From Triplophysa rosa (Eukaryota > Chordata > Actinopteri > Cypriniformes > Nemacheilidae), in NCBI RefSeq assembly GCF_024868665.1, contig NC_079914.1:2969744-3033743 (forward strand): a stretch of 64,000 bases of DNA, given 5' to 3'. Below the pieces are notes generated by a model, which did not search any database, was not told the origin of the DNA, and saw only the letters and a list, made by a program, of their open reading frames with translations. Shown piece by piece: positions 20,216 to 34,119 of the stretch. Within the stretch, counting starts at the first letter, position 1. The number at the start of each line of letters is the position of its first letter. Both the position numbers and the translations under genes were made by a program.

Positions 20216-21784
20216 GCAGATATGCTTTGCCAATAACAAGACATGAGAGTGCACTCTCAAAGACATCAGCTGTCACACAAAACAAGTACTAAAGTTATTT
20301 TTCACGTCTTAGTGCATTTGAACGGTCATATAAACTTATGTATGTTTTAGGTTGAGCCGGCATTCTGACATTTTGTGCTACCATTAAAGCCCTACGTATT
20401 TTTGTTCAATGGCTGTAATAAACATCACATACTGTTTTGCATTGATATCAAAACACTGTTTCTTAAAATATATGCAGTAATATAATAATTTGCACGAGAA
20501 GGGCGAATCAGATCATACATTCATAACGTCTATCATGTCAGTTCACTTGCATGTCCCTTCATCATTTAATTGACCAAATCTAACCTTAATTTCTGTTGAA
20601 ATAAAAAATATATATTTTGTTGTAATGCAATATTTTTTATTTTAAAAACGTAAAAAAATCGTAGATTTTTCTATAGCATTTCCCTCACTTAAAACAATAG
20701 TTTGGTCTTTCGGACATCATATGGGTTGACAGAGGTTAGATACACTCCATCAGTATTTCATCATGTTTAGACTTGTTAGCCTCATCAAGTTTAACTAAAA
20801 TAACAAAATATAGGCACAAAGCACAACAATACATTTCTGCTTGACTTGTAATATAATACTGAAGCTATAATAACAAGAAATACCTCTGAATATTTTTCTA
20901 AGCTGTAACCACATATTAAGATCAGAGGCGTAATAGTTCAAGCCATTGAAAAAACACTGTTAACCGCAAATCTGAATTTTGGGGTGGATGCGATTTTGGA
21001 GCATGCAGTCCATTGATAGACAAACAAACGGAGAATATTTTTTTCTGTTTTAATGAAGGTGCCCTTACAGACTAAACCCTACATAAATGTACTGTAAATA
21101 ACAATGTATGACCTTGTGATGTTATCCTGACACTTTTGGGCACAAATGACTCCTGACTCCATGTTTCCTGAGAATTACCCACAGACAAGTAAACTGATGT
21201 TATAAGGTTATGCGAAACATACACAATAAACTTTGTTTATATGAATCATGCACAAAAAAGACTTTTATTATCAAAATAACAAGCATAGACAAATAAACAC
21301 AGTTTCCCTCGTACTAAAAATCTACATAAACAGTGAGAATACACCCTATGGAGTGAAGCAGTTGGCAGGTAGGATTGACTCATATCCAATGTTCAACGTT
21401 TTTTTTATGAACCAGTTCACAAACATTTGCATTGTCTGAACAACATTGTTCAGCTTCAAAGCCGCAAGCAGCTTATATGACCAACCTGACTGCATTTGCA
21501 AAGCCCGAGGCAAACATCTATGATAAATAACACGCTGTGCTCCACTGGCCTGACCCACATCAATTAATAGCTAATGTTACAGATAACTGTCAAATTAGAT
21601 TAACACTATCATGACTTCAGCAGCCCAAATCATATACCATATCGCACCTTGAGGAAGAGGGATTTCCAGCGAATTTACTAAAGGTATCTTTTGAGAGTAC
21701 CCATGTTGGTGAACAGTTATTTTTTACGCGAGCAAAATTGTTTTGTGGTGTTTCGCAGGTAATAAATTGTTAATCCTTAAGGGG
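20216..21784. other. AT-rich intergenic DNA, nothing recognised
   Basis: No frames above about 70 codons with any family resemblance and no paired termini seen. Confidence 0.5.
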
Positions 21785-22060
21785 CACTGGGGCGGAAATG
21801 AATAAAGTGTGAGCAAAGACAAGATTAGCATATTCCCCAAATCCATTTACAGAGCGCCAGTGTTTGGAGCAGGGCTTCCATTTCATCAGCTATTATTCCA
21901 TCATTGATGCTTCATTTCACCGACCCCCACCTGCAACCCCCCCAACCCGCCTCGCCAATCTATGTTTAAAGCCCAGCGCTTATTTGACCAATATTTGAGT
22001 TGAATTAGCGCATAACCTGAGGAGGGCAATTAGGGGCCATCATGTCAACATTTCTCAATG
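21785..22060. promoter_or_regulatory. Candidate conserved non-coding element
   Basis: A non-repetitive block with no coding frame. It has evenly mixed composition, including AGCGCCAGTGTTTGGAGCAG, 'CATCAGCTATTATTCCATCA', several ATTAGC/CAATTAG homeodomain-type words and a CCAATATTTG. It stands out from the AT-rich, low-complexity flanks. Conservation is inferred from texture only. Confidence 0.4.
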
Positions 22061-22689
22061 GAATGACAATTGATGAGAAAACATATTAATCCTAAACCAA
22101 ATATTCTAAAGGGTATGATAAATCAAATACACGACTTATAGTCAGTTAAAAAAGGCTTAACAAACATAATTACATTTTGAATGACATGAAACATTGCGAC
22201 ATTTGCGAAATCAGCAAAATTTCAGCATTGACTTTAGAGAAGAGTGCGTATTTCTGCAGAACAGATTTGAACAAAATGTGTTAAGCTGAGCCGAAATTAC
22301 AATATTACCATTTTTAGTAGGTAAAAACAAAAAAGGCTAAATTATTAAAGCTGCAATTCATAATTTCTGTGTTTATATCGCCATCTCTGATTGAAACATA
22401 AAATAGCATGTGACTTTGTGTACTTTAAGCGGGTTGATGTTGAATGACGTCAAACTGATAATTCCCACCAAATGTGACCCTACAACTTATTCATCATAAT
22501 TATAAGCTTACCGTTATGAAACAGTATGATGTAGGGTGTCTTTATGTACTTTGTCAATTACTGATTTTTGTTAATTGTAAACCAAACAAAGTTGCGAATA
22601 TAAACATCCAAAGAAGAAATTCGCAAACACCAATTACATTTCAGCACAAATCTGTGTCCCAGATTCCTGTGAAGCCGACCGAGCTCCAA

Positions 22690-23300
22690 ACTTAATGTAA
22701 AACTCCCATCTCTGCATCAGCGTGGCTTAAAATGTGGATATTTTTATTTAAAGCGAGAGGCCTCGCGCGTTTCCGCAGTCAAAACTAATCAGCCGCGTCC
22801 CGACGCCTCTCCCCTCTTACCGCGGCCCACAGCCAGCGAAAACATATTTCCATTTTAACGCCTTGAGATGATCAAAGCATCAGCTTAATATAATCAGCTC
22901 AAACCCCATTTACCACGAGCCCCACCGCTGCGTCTGGGGACCGCTTCTCTCCCCTGGCCTATCTATTCGGAAACAGGTGCTATAATGGTAAATTAATTAG
23001 ACGGAGGTGATGCACCTTGTTCTTCGCGGGCGCCAGCCCCTTGTGGGTCACAGCCTCTAGGAAAATGCCATCTGGGCTTGAATGCCCCCTGGGACAGGAA
23101 GGGGGGGAGCGGGTGCGCCCCCGGCCTGCAGTTGACCGTGGCACTTTTTACATAACAATTAACCCTATTAGCCTTGTGCTCACTATGTTGTGGTTTTTAC
23201 TTTTTCAGCCCTCAGCTGAAGTACACGCCGCTGCGGATGTATGCGAGCTTCGTCTAAATGTCAGAAAGGCAGAAGCGATCGGAGGAGGTGAGTGACCTTT
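22690..23300. promoter_or_regulatory. Candidate conserved non-coding element
   Basis: A high-complexity block with CpG-containing words and homeodomain motifs (TAAATTAATTAGACGG at 22990-23005, ACTAATCAG, ATAATCAG). It includes TGATCAAAGC (22870-22879), a TCF/SOX-type word. No credible coding frame. It is not a known repeat family that I can recognise. Confidence 0.4.
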
Positions 23301-23559
23301 ACTGTAACTTCTGAAATCTGCCAATAGCTCTCCGATTTGGATAATTTATTCCTAAAGCAGGATCAGTCACGCTGGAAAAACAATTGTCCAGGCAATGAAG
23401 ATAATGCTGTACATGAGCAGCAAGCCATGTAAGATTGAGACGCACTCATTGTTGCTAAATACACATCCAGCGGATCTTTATAGGAGCAATGGGAGTCATA
23501 CTTTTTGACTTTCTAATTGCTTTTAAGGATCTTAAAGTCTTTTAAGGTAGTTATGTTTC

Positions 23560-23720
23560 AAACAGCGAGCTGAGCGCTTAATAGCCAAATGGACTCCGTC
23601 CGTCTGATGTCAGTAAAGCTAATGGCACATAGCAAGTAGAAAAATGTGAGAAGAAATTTGACTCCGCGGCCTGAAATCTAAGCGTCAGTCCATTTTCAGG
23701 CTTCCTTTCCCTATGAAATA
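23560..23720. promoter_or_regulatory. Candidate conserved non-coding element
   Basis: A short non-repetitive block with AGCTAATGGCACAT and 'CGCTTAATAGCCAAATGG', unlike its AT-rich neighbours. Weak evidence. Confidence 0.25.
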
Positions 23721-24369
23721 CAGGTTAAGGATGGAGAAACTCTTTAAATTTTATGCCTTATTGATTTTTTCAGGGAAACTTGATGTCATTAGCAACCCAT
23801 CAAAGAGACAAAGTGTCACTGTTTTCAAGACATCAACAATAAATCAAGCCAGAAAGATGCTTGAGAAGGTTTATTGTTGTGATACCATCATGCCGCTGAA
23901 GGATTCAACCATGTGTTGTGTCATTCTGGGAGTTCCTGTGTTTGCAACACAGATTAAGTGATTAATCGTTGGATCAGATCTGTGGGAGGAGGACTATAGG
24001 ATCGCCGTCCTCAAAGGTTCAGGGATCCGTCTCAGCGCAAACATTGGGATTTGACGGTAGCCGAGCATTAAACCCCGAGCAGATGGTGGAGAATGTTCAG
24101 TTAAGACACAGCGACTGATCCGGGGAAACAGATACTCTCTCGTTAGGTTGAAAGCACCTCTGGGACGGCAGTCAAGTGCCGGACTAACCTCTGGTGCCAA
24201 AAAACAAATGGAGGCAAATAATCAACACTCTGTTCCGCTGGGGAAAGCTGAGACTCAACCCCCATGATGCCCCCATGATGGGGGCATGGCTGCGGGAGAA
24301 AATTACCCCTCTCAGCAAGAGAGAGAGGGAGATCCGGGTGTGGGGGGGTGATCTATAAATCTGGAGAAA

Positions 24370-25769
24370 GGTGTTTCACATCTTATTATTAAGGTAGTGT
24401 AATTTATAAAAAAAATTATGTAACACACTTCAATAGCTAAAGGTACAAAATGCAATAAGATTGGAAAAGCAATGTTTTATTTTTAACACTAAGAAAGTAA
24501 AATATAGGCACGTTGTGTGAGTAATTGTTCAACATTTTTGTATGTTTTCACATCGAATTGAATAAACAAAACACTGCAATAAACAAAAGGTTTATCAAAT
24601 AATTACCACAAAAAAAGTTTCTATGTGTCTACAATAGATTACGTTGCTCTGAAATAACAATAGTCATGCCTGACAATAATTTATTTTAAACAAAAATGAT
24701 ATATTCAGTGTTTATTGATATATTAAAAATTATTTATGACAGTCCAGTGATAACACTTTGATAGCATTTTAATAGATAAGGACCAACTCATATATTTATT
24801 TTACATATGAAACTTATAATCTGTTTATATATATATATATATATGTTTCCGATATTCCAAAAAAATATTTAGCTCCTACATGTACATAGTTAAAGTATTA
24901 AATGTCAATTAATAACAAACAACAGTAGAGACTGCACATGAATGTTGTCTGTGATAAGGGTGTGAAAAAGATTACAGTGTGTGTGTGTGTGGTCATGGTT
25001 TGCAGTCTCAGAGTGTTGAACCCCTCAAGCAATGCTGATGCCCTTCATCTTTAGGGTAAGCATTCAGCTTTATATACCATATCATAACACACAGAAAATG
25101 TATTTTTGATTTTGATTTAACAGGATGACAATTCCATATTAACTGTTAATACGACTTGTCATTCAAATTTAAATAGGCCTATTCCAAATTAAATGTTTGT
25201 CATTAATTATGAAAAATGTCATATTAATAAATATCCTTTTAATATCAATTGCAATTTTTTTGTTTAATAAGAACTACTTTTAAATATAATATGATGAAGT
25301 ATTTTTAAATTGTATAAACTTGTTGTATATCATATTATACTATTTTTATCATCATATTATTTTTACCTGGATACATTTGCTTTAGTAGATAATTGCAATA
25401 GTTGTTTATTCTTCATTCATTCCTTCAACAAATATTTTATACTTAGAGCCAAGATTTTGATATGGGGAAAATAAAAACATATGCTGATATTAGAGCCATG
25501 GGTTAGACTCATTTCAGAATTTTTTTTCTAAAACACTCAGCATTGTAAATAATCTTAAAGTGTTAATAATTCTGTTAAGAGGTGATTTCTTCCCGTTTTA
25601 TATGTGTGTTTTAATAATGTACAGATATTAAAAGCATTTTTGAGGGTGTGAGTTTATCATAATCAATTCATTTCTAAAGGACACACATTAATCTGCAAAA
25701 ATGATAGCCTTCCATTAAGATTTCTTTAAAAAGACAGATTTTTTTTAATTCAGTCAAATATCATTGGTG
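24370..25769. other. Very AT-rich intergenic DNA
   Basis: Low-complexity A/T sequence with a (TA)n and a short (GT)n run (24975-24990). Nothing else recognised. Confidence 0.6.
24824..24846. repeat. (TA)n microsatellite
   Basis: A short run of alternating TA at the end of an AT-rich tract. Confidence 0.8.
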
Positions 25770-26060
25770 CAATTGGCCTCTTTCTGAGAGATAATACGGT
25801 TAGGCTTTTGTGTTCCAATACTACTGATTCCTTTCAAAGTGCAAAAACTTGAGAGGGTGAGCGATTTCTCTTATTATTCAGTAAAACATTTGAAGATTAC
25901 AGAGGAAAGTTAACCATTTCAAAAGCGGCACTGTAATGAAAGCCGGCTGTGAGCTCTGATATTCTTATAACATTACTGTTTTTACCCTTTGATCTGCACG
26001 GTAACTCTATTAAGAGCTTACGGCACCCATGCCGTAACAGATATCATTGCGGTATGAAAT
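25770..26060. promoter_or_regulatory. Candidate conserved non-coding element
   Basis: A high-complexity stretch with CTTTCAAAGTGC, ACCCTTTGATCTGC (TCF/LEF-type CTTTGATC), AGCGGCACTGTAATG and a mirrored pair ACGGCACCC/TGCCGTAAC. No coding frame. Inferred regulatory DNA. Confidence 0.35.
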
Positions 26061-26329
26061 ATTTTTTCTTAGAAACAACCTCCTGCGTTGTACAAATATC
26101 AAAATTCTGAAGAGACAGAAAAAGTCACAGCGCTCTTATGTCAACAAACAAACAAGACAAATAAAAAACATAGATAATTGCCAATATTTCATTTTCTGCG
26201 TCTTTAAAATGTCAGTCTGCCGGGACGTGAAGGCAAGTGTACATTGCTGTTAAAATGTCATTCTGTCAAAGGCAAAATGTGTGTATATTTCTGAAAAAAA
26301 AAACACACAGCAGCGGGGAGCAAGCATTC

Positions 26330-26540
26330 ACTATCGTGAAACAGCGTGCCGGGCTAAAAGGGGCCGATTCCAAGCCCAGATAACAGATGGAAATTGCCAC
26401 TGGAGAAAATTAGGGTTGTTCAGCGGCCCTCCGATAAGCACCTATTTGCTTTTGGTCATAGTGGCTTCTCACACTTTATAAACCATCATTTAATTACACT
26501 GACGAGGGCTGATTGTCAGCCGTGCCGTAAGGTAGAGGGG
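26330..26540. promoter_or_regulatory. Candidate conserved non-coding element
   Basis: A block containing CATTTAATTACACTGACG, GGGCTGATTGTCAGCCGTGC (with an internal GGCTGA...TCAGCC hairpin) and AATTAGGG. It is non-repetitive with mixed composition. A 127-codon frame across it (26394-26777) has no recognisable domain and was not accepted as a gene. Confidence 0.35.
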
Positions 26541-26779
26541 CCCCGGGTGCGAGAGCAAGAGCGAGCGCTCGCAGGGGCCGAGAGGACAAAGAGGGAAATT
26601 ATACGTGTCCTTGGCATTTCAATCACAGTCCCTAATGCATTAGAGTTCAATTACATTAGACACTTCTGCAAAAGAGAGAAAAGAGAGAAATTAAAGACAA
26701 AAGTATTTTTTGAGGTCTGGCGAGGAAAGAAAACATTTGTGGCGTGTTGTTTCTGCGTTCACGGTGGATGTTTTTAAAG

Positions 26780-27825
26780 CAAATAAAAAGCGCTTTAAAA
26801 ATAATATTGATTATTATTACTTATGGCTATTATTTATTATTTTGATTTTTTTCATTTGTTCATTGTTTTTATCATTTACAAATATATGATCATCAAATGT
26901 AAATTTACCATTCAAAATAAAATATCTGATCAATTCCAAATTCCCCATTGTTGAAACGTTTATCATCAATTCGTGTTATTTTAATAGTCACGCTATGATG
27001 ACAAAAGAGTATTCATATCTTATTAGTATCTATGTATAAAAATAATCTTACTAATATCGTATTAATATCTTTATAAATGTTAGTAATATTAAAGCTCATA
27101 GGGAATCCTTCAGAATTTCAGCTAAATATATAATACATTTATAATAGCTATAAATATAACAGCTATGTGGTATTTCAGGCACTCTTCCTGGTGCATAAGT
27201 AGCATTGTTAAAGCTCAATCTTATCTCTTATTAGGATTATCAATAGATCAATTGCAGATGAGTTATTCTTACACTGAGGATATTATAAGGCAGTGGTAAT
27301 GACTGCATTGATGTAGATATGTAAGACAAATAGTGTATCATGTGTCTCATGCATTGAAGTGTACTGCAATGCAGGATCTTACAGGCCTATATGATGAGTT
27401 TAACTGCAGGCTAGTGTTTTGTTGCCATCTATTGGACTAAAAGCTCATCTTATCTGCAAGTCTGGGAGAAGAATCACTGATGTATGATGTGAACAGACAT
27501 TTATACAAATAAGACTTGATAATAATAGTGGTCAATTGTATTTGATTTATTTATGTATTTTTGTATAATTTCTACATTAGCTAATTAGAATTTTATACAA
27601 TAAATATGCAATGTTGTTGGAAAAATGTTGCTATTATAAACATGCATATAAGAGCAATGCTGTTTAATGTTTGTATTGTAGAAAATATTAACTGCACTAA
27701 TATAAATAGAAACAGATATAAAAATGAACATGGGTGGTGAGCATACTTAAGGCACAATACACAGTAACAGAAAATGCACTGCCTAAATATATTATATTAA
27801 ACAATGTAACAACATTTAATATACA

Positions 27826-27831
<6 letters not shown>
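26780..27831. other. Very AT-rich intergenic DNA
   Basis: No coding, repeats with defined ends or motif clusters seen. Confidence 0.6.

Positions 27832-27894
<63 letters not shown>
27832..27894. repeat. (TA)n(TGTA)n compound microsatellite
   Basis: An alternating TA run is followed directly by about seven ATGT/GTAT units. Confidence 0.9.
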
Positions 27895-28947
27895 GTAATA
27901 TAAAATAAGGCATGTAAATCATTTAAACAAGAATTTAAGGATAATTGAGCAGCATACCTTTGTAAGCAAATACATACAGATACAATTAATAAATAACATA
28001 ATTATGTTATTTTCCTTATCTCTATTTCATGTTGTTTATTTGTACTCTTGATAGATGAACGCAGACATCTCTCATTCTGTTTATACTGTAGGGGGCACTG
28101 CCTCCATACTAAAATACATCATGACCAATTACACAGCTTTATTAATTACACTAAAGCTAGGATATATAGCCTATGTACAGTATCTGTCTGTATCAGTATT
28201 GCATTTATTAAGTATCCATTTGACAAAATATCTTGATCTGTGATTACATTAAAAGTGTGAATTTCCAGTGAGAGGGTATTCAAAAATGAAAGACACAAAA
28301 TGCCTTTCAAACGCAAAAAAGATTAATTAATAATGAAAAATAAATGCCCAGACAAAAGAAAAGAGGGCGGTTATGATTCAGAATAACTTAATATAATAGC
28401 TCTTACTATTTCTGCAGTATTTAGCATTAGAAAGAAAAATTACAGTTGAGAACTCTTTAATATCTCAATCATTTATCATACACATTAATGAGATTAAATG
28501 TAGAGAAAGAGATCTCAACAATGTCACAAACTGAGCTCAGATTTGTCAAATCTGCAAACAAGTTATTGAAAATTTCAATATGAACTCAAACATTTCTCAT
28601 CAAATGTACCCAAATCCAGATTATTTACCTCTACAATCTACATTCATTTACACCTCCATACTCTTTATGGATTATAATAATCGTAATTTGTTTCTGTTTT
28701 ATTTCTCTTAAGCAATTTATGAGAAACATCTGATACTAATACCTAAATGAACCACAACTGAGAACTCCGTCAAATCTTCTTAGCTGAGCAACATCCGAGT
28801 AATATAATATTTTCCTTTGGAATGGTATTTTGATTAGTATATAAATGTTCTATATGACTAATACACTGGGGGGACTGGCTACATCTGACAAAATTGGCAT
28901 TATACAACAGAGCACATGTGCAATACTGTAGCCCACAATGCAATTTG
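27895..28947. other. AT-rich intergenic DNA
   Basis: Nothing recognised beyond simple A/T tracts. Confidence 0.55.
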
Positions 28948-29202
28948 TGGTAACACTTTACAGTAAAGCTGTATTTGTTAGCATCAGTAAATGCATTTAC
29001 AAACATGAACTAACAATGAGCAATATAGTTTTTTAGCATTCGATAATCCATGTAACGTTGGATACAATTATTCATGTTCGTTCATGGTGCATTACTAATG
29101 TTAACATGATACTATGAACTAAGATTAAAAAAATGCTGTAGAATTATTGTTAGCTAATGCATTAATTGTTAACAAATACAAACTGATAGTAAAGTGTTAC
29201 CA
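28948..29202. repeat. MITE with TGGTAACACTTTAC termini
   Basis: The left terminus TGGTAACACTTTACAGTAA mirrors the right GTAAAGTGTTACCA. The interior carries the mirrored words ATGCATTTAC / AATGCATT and AACATGAACTAAC. The flanking direct repeat AATTTG (28942-28947, 29203-29208) fits a target duplication. A family widespread in fish. Confidence 0.75.
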
Positions 29203-29569
29203 AATTTGTTCAAATTGTCCAGCAATTTAACAATCTCTCCCTCTTAAAATATTTATACACAAAAACTGTAAATGTAAAGCCTTTTTCGAAATGATAACTG
29301 ATAGTCATTCTATAAATTAAACGTACTAAACACTGACAGTGTATGATACATTCCTGTATATACTACATTTGAATATGCTCCTGTAGTGCAAAACACAAAG
29401 GTCGTTTAAGCTCCAGGGAACACAAACAGTATACTGATAAAACAAAAATGTATGTACGTTGCTGTGAATAAAAGCATCTGCCAAATGCATCCATATTAAA
29501 ACCTCATGTAGTATGCAGTATATACTGCACAGTATTCAGTAGAGAAAGACATCACACTCGGACACTTTC

Positions 29570-29830
29570 TCCTAGTGAAGCCAAGGCCTCGACCGAACCA
29601 ACCAGCGGGTTCATTTGGAAATTGACTGGCTCGTGATTGGGGCAGTCCATTTGAAGGCGCGAATCGATCCCTCACCTAATGGCCTTTCATTTCAATCACA
29701 TGCCAATAGAGGCTTGACATTAATTGGTGAAAGATGTGCAATTATATATGTGCTGGGGGAGTGTAGCTCTGTGAAGTGTGCTTACAGCGGGGGGAAATGG
29801 ATTCAAGAGAGGACAGACAGATAGATACCA
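29570..29830. promoter_or_regulatory. Candidate conserved non-coding element
   Basis: Dense in homeodomain and CCAAT-type words (CTCACCTAATGG, TTTCAATCACATGCCAATAG, GACATTAATTGGTGAAAG), and non-repetitive between two AT-rich tracts. The 69-codon frame inside has no family resemblance. Inferred enhancer-like DNA. Confidence 0.4.
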
Positions 29831-30615
29831 AATTACCCGTGAGGCGAAACAAGAGCATGTTGAGTGGACTCGATATTGAAGTGCTTTAAAATAGCTATAT
29901 AATAAGTATATTATACTGAGAGATGGATGAATCTCATAAAAACATATCCAGGTCACATTTCAGCCCAAAGTAAATAAAAATGCAAACCTTTATAAAGGAA
30001 ATTTATTTCATGGCTTTTTTTAATGTAATGAAGTCATTTCAACACATTTTAGCACTACAAAAAATATAAATATCAAAGATTTTTGCTTAATAATTAACAT
30101 ATATTATATTAACATTAAATATTTTAAGCAATATATATAATTTTGTTCATCTGTTGATTTTGTAGTGAAACGTAAGAGCTTTCATGAGATTCACACATAC
30201 TGTACAGTATAGACATAGCATAGCATTATTTATCATAAGTTTTTAGTGTTAAATCAATAAATCTTCTGTACATTATCTAACGGTTGTAACCGTGTTTTCT
30301 GTTTATACAGAATGGCATTTATTGGTCTGATAATTTGTGTTGGTCACATTTAGAGCCATATTTCAAAGGTCTTCAAGGTAACAGCTTTAATAGTAAATCA
30401 GATATGTAAAGTAGCAGAATCTGAAAATCATATATGAATATCATCCCGTGGATTATAGCAATATAAAATGACAACAAAAAAAACATTTCTGAGCTGCTAA
30501 TTCAGTCTTGAACAAACATGACAAAAACGTTACATAAATGGCAAAACATTCACATTTTAAAACTTTATTATTATAAAAGTGTTATGCTTCATACTACGCA
30601 TCTTGCAAAATGAAT

Positions 30616-30937
30616 AGAGTGGGGTCTGAAAATCTGAGACCACCTTAAAAATCTATGATTTAAAATCAAATTAGAATTTGTGACATTAACCATGTTTAAT
30701 ACTTGGTACAAAAAAACTATACACTGAAAAATCCAAACAAACGGACAAAATCGTACTTGTTTCCATTAAAGCCAAAGTGCATATTGTTGTTACAACACCA
30801 TGAATTGAAAATGTATTTGGTATGCTAAGTTTTTACATATATTATGCTGATATTTCAGAATTTAAAAATTGAACCAAATTCGAAAACTGCAAAACAGAAG
30901 CATTTTCAGTATGGTCTTAGATGTTTGGACCTCACTA
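30616..30937. repeat. MITE with AGTGGGGTCTGAAAATCTGAG termini
   Basis: The left end AGTGGGGTCTGAAAATCTGA (30618 on) is mirrored imperfectly by TTAGATGTTTGGACCTCACT at 30917-30936. The interior is AT-rich and non-coding. Confidence 0.55.
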
Positions 30938-31742
30938 TAAACAGACATGAAATAACTGTTTTAAAATAAAATCACAGCCCAAGGGTCAGGAGGAGTTTTT
31001 GTGACTGGTCTAAAGACTGATCTCTTTCATTCATTTTCATTTTATTTCTTCTTAGGAATCACAGAAAACTTTAACATGACATGATTTTTCCTTTTGGCTT
31101 GTAATAGTCACTTGTCAACACAGGCACACACACAAGCACACTTGTATTTGTCAGTGGTTTACAAGGACACAGGAAGTGTCTCTGTAAACCATGTTTACTT
31201 AATGTATATGTACATAAAAAAATATTTTTTCATATGTATACATGTTTGTGTGTGTACTTCTGTTTCAGTCCTTCTGAAACCTTGTATCTCCATATTTCAA
31301 GATTTTTGCTATAAATCATTATTATCAGTCACACTTTATGTTTGTCACTGGGTTTTGCAAATATTTAACCAATACAAAGTATTAAAAAGTGTTTGTCAAC
31401 TTTGACAACACAGTATTTAATCATTTAAAAAGCACCGCGTTTCTTCCATTTCCTGAAAAACAGCGAATTTGGACATTTTCAAAAAGAGGTTTTTGAAAGA
31501 CAGCGACGATATGCGCTTAACGATTGTGTATAATGTATATAACAATATTAATTGCATTGTAAAACATATACTGTATACAAGTACACATATTCATGTACAG
31601 TATCCATATGAAAAAAGACTTTGCTCTTCTATTAACCAGGTCCATTTGCTGTTCAATTAAATGGTAGTTGGTATTATTGTGTAAACTGCAAAAATACTAA
31701 CATTTTACACATGAAAAATGTAATATGCAGTACAGTTAAATC

Positions 31743-32211
31743 GGGACGTAACGATTGCAGCTCACAATGCCATGCAATGCAATTCACAATACTGATATCA
31801 CGGTATGGTTTTTCACAATGTTTTTTACAAAATGAGTTGAGACAAATAAGAAAGGAACAACTGCCCTTTTATTTCTCAAATGCTGCACATTTCTTTGTGA
31901 GATAAAAATATATTTTATGTCAAAAAACAAAACTAAATTGCAATTTTAAAACACATTCCAAATCAAATACAAATGAATAATACAAAAGGTTTTTTATTAT
32001 ATAAACAAAAACTTTGTCTGTGCTTTTCCTAACTTGGATGTTTTTACTTTTAAAAAAAAATATCAGCATATCCACATTTGCCAAGTTTGCAGTAAACACA
32101 GCGGACCCTGCTGTTCAAAACATGTACTGCGATCCATCTAACATCTCAACCTTGAATAGTCACATAGTATAATCGACTTTCAACCGGCTCACAGTAAATC
32201 GTTACATCCCA
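31743..32211. mobile_element. hAT-type MITE with clear duplication
   Basis: The left GGGACGTAACGATTGCAGCT is mirrored by AGTAAATCGTTACATCCC on the right. Both flanks carry ACAGTTAAATC (31732-31742, 32212-32222), which contains the 8-bp target duplication. Non-coding interior of 469 bp. Confidence 0.75.
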
Positions 32212-32222
32212 ACAGTTAAATC

Positions 32223-33155
32223 ATTCCCAAAAGGACATTCACAGATGGCACAGGGGACTCAATGTTCTAAGCTGTGTCATTTAAGTATCATCTTGGTTTC
32301 ACGTGTTTCTCCTAAAATTGCTTAGGAGAATTAAAAACAGAAACTCCTGTAATAATTGTTCAAATACATATGGAGGTTTATAATGAATGTAGATGAAATA
32401 ATCTAAATTTAGGTAGATATGATAAAAAATGTGAGATTGAATTGCTTAATAATATTGATTATTGGTTTCAGATTTGGCTAATCTGAGCACTTTGAGACAT
32501 TGCTGAGATCACTTCTGAAACTCTAATGAGAAGATTGATGAGATTTAGGATTTTTTTGTTCAGCAGAAATATTGAGACAAGAGATTTTCCATTTGCTCTT
32601 CGTTTAACCTTGCTGATGTCTAGAAGAAATAAGTCAGAAATTACACAAAAGTCGTTTGTAGTTTTCCTTTCTTGTGGGAATTGTCACTAAATTTGTTCTG
32701 CTTTTTTTGTTTGCTATTGTTTATTTTTACTTGCAACATGAAAAGTATCAGTGTTCAACTATTAAAACACTAAATTCTAGCTTGCTTTCAAATGTCAGCT
32801 TTATTCTTTATGTAAGCATCTTCCCTAAAAATATAGGATGGGAAATTCAAGTTTTCAGGCTTGAAACTCTTCTACAATATTGAGACATTTCCTGCAAAAT
32901 GTTCTCACCAGCTGACATTTATGGCATGTCATTTGCTAGCTGTTTTGTTGCCATGCTCTGCCACAAACATCTATGACAGACAATTACTACATCTGTGTTC
33001 AGACACCCTGTAATCAGCGTTATTATTTAACGACTGGCACAATAAATGCACTTCTGTTTATCAGATATGTCGCTTTCATGCCGCATGTTTTCTTTTAATG
33101 GTTGAAAAGCGCAATTCTTGAAAAACTACCACATAAAAAAGCATCCAATTATATT
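32223..33155. other. AT-rich intergenic DNA
   Basis: No gene-like frame. Ordinary non-coding sequence between a hAT MITE and the hairpin element. Confidence 0.55.
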
Positions 33156-33303
33156 AAAGCAATAAGCCCCGCAAAGCAATGGGTTACAGTGCATTTTATA
33201 ACAGCTAAGGGCGTTGTGGCACGACGCGAAGCGGAGTGCCTAAAACCCCGTAGCTGTTATAAAATGCACTGTAACCCACTGCTTAGCGGGGCTTATTGCT
33301 TTT
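33156..33303. repeat. Long hairpin palindrome
   Basis: The left arm (33156-33212) and right arm (33245-33303) are inverted copies of about 57 nt with a handful of mismatches. The loop of about 32 nt itself contains GGCAC...GTGCC. Immediately downstream, TTTTATAAAACGGT (33299-33312) is mirrored by ACCGTTTTATAAAC (33459-33472), so the hairpin belongs to a larger MITE-like unit. A fish-wide repeat family. Confidence 0.75.
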
Positions 33304-34119
33304 ATAAAACGGTTATTCCATATGCTTAGCAAGGTTTCATAAAATAAAGTAAATAAAATTATATTTAGGCTATGTGGTGCGGTCAGCAGTTATATATTGG
33401 GGTATTTTATAACGGCTTAGAACTCCGCTCAGCCAATCAGAATCAAGGACCAGAACTGACCGTTTTATAAACAAGTAATGTTACATGTATGTGGTTACAG
33501 CACATTACTCACTGAATTTGTCCTACTTTTGCTAAAAAGACAGCCATCAAGGTGAATATTAAACTTGCACAGACAGGAACCATCTGACCTTTGCTGGATG
33601 ATGTTAGTGTATAAAACATTCATTAAATATCAATCACATTTACATTTACACAAATACATTTCACCAAGTTGTGTCATTTCTAGCTAAAGCTAACAAACGT
33701 AATTGATGCAATGTGACATTGCATAGGGAGAAATGACATACTGTATATAAATAATTTCATTTCAGTTACAATGGCAGGTTATCAGACTATGTCACATTGA
33801 CGTCTCAGCACCGGCACATCGACAAATCAATAGTTATGGAGTTTAAAAACAAACAAAAAACGCCAGTAGCATATTTTGTAGATTTAATTTGCAATAGATG
33901 GAGATAAACATAAACAATACTGTTATGCACACAAATAACAAAAAACATACAGCACAATTGCAGTTTAATGTAGCCTAGTTTGTTAACACTGTTTTCCAAT
34001 TAAATTATCTCAAATTTTGTTTACCCATGTAAAAATGAATTAAAACATGCTACATTTTTATAAAACATATAAAAATTCATTCATCCTTGAAGTGGGCCGG
34101 TACTGCACTTCTCTATTTT

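Noticed and set aside
26394..26777. 127-codon ORF as a gene
   Set aside because: No family resemblance; the strongest sequence signal there is non-coding motif content.
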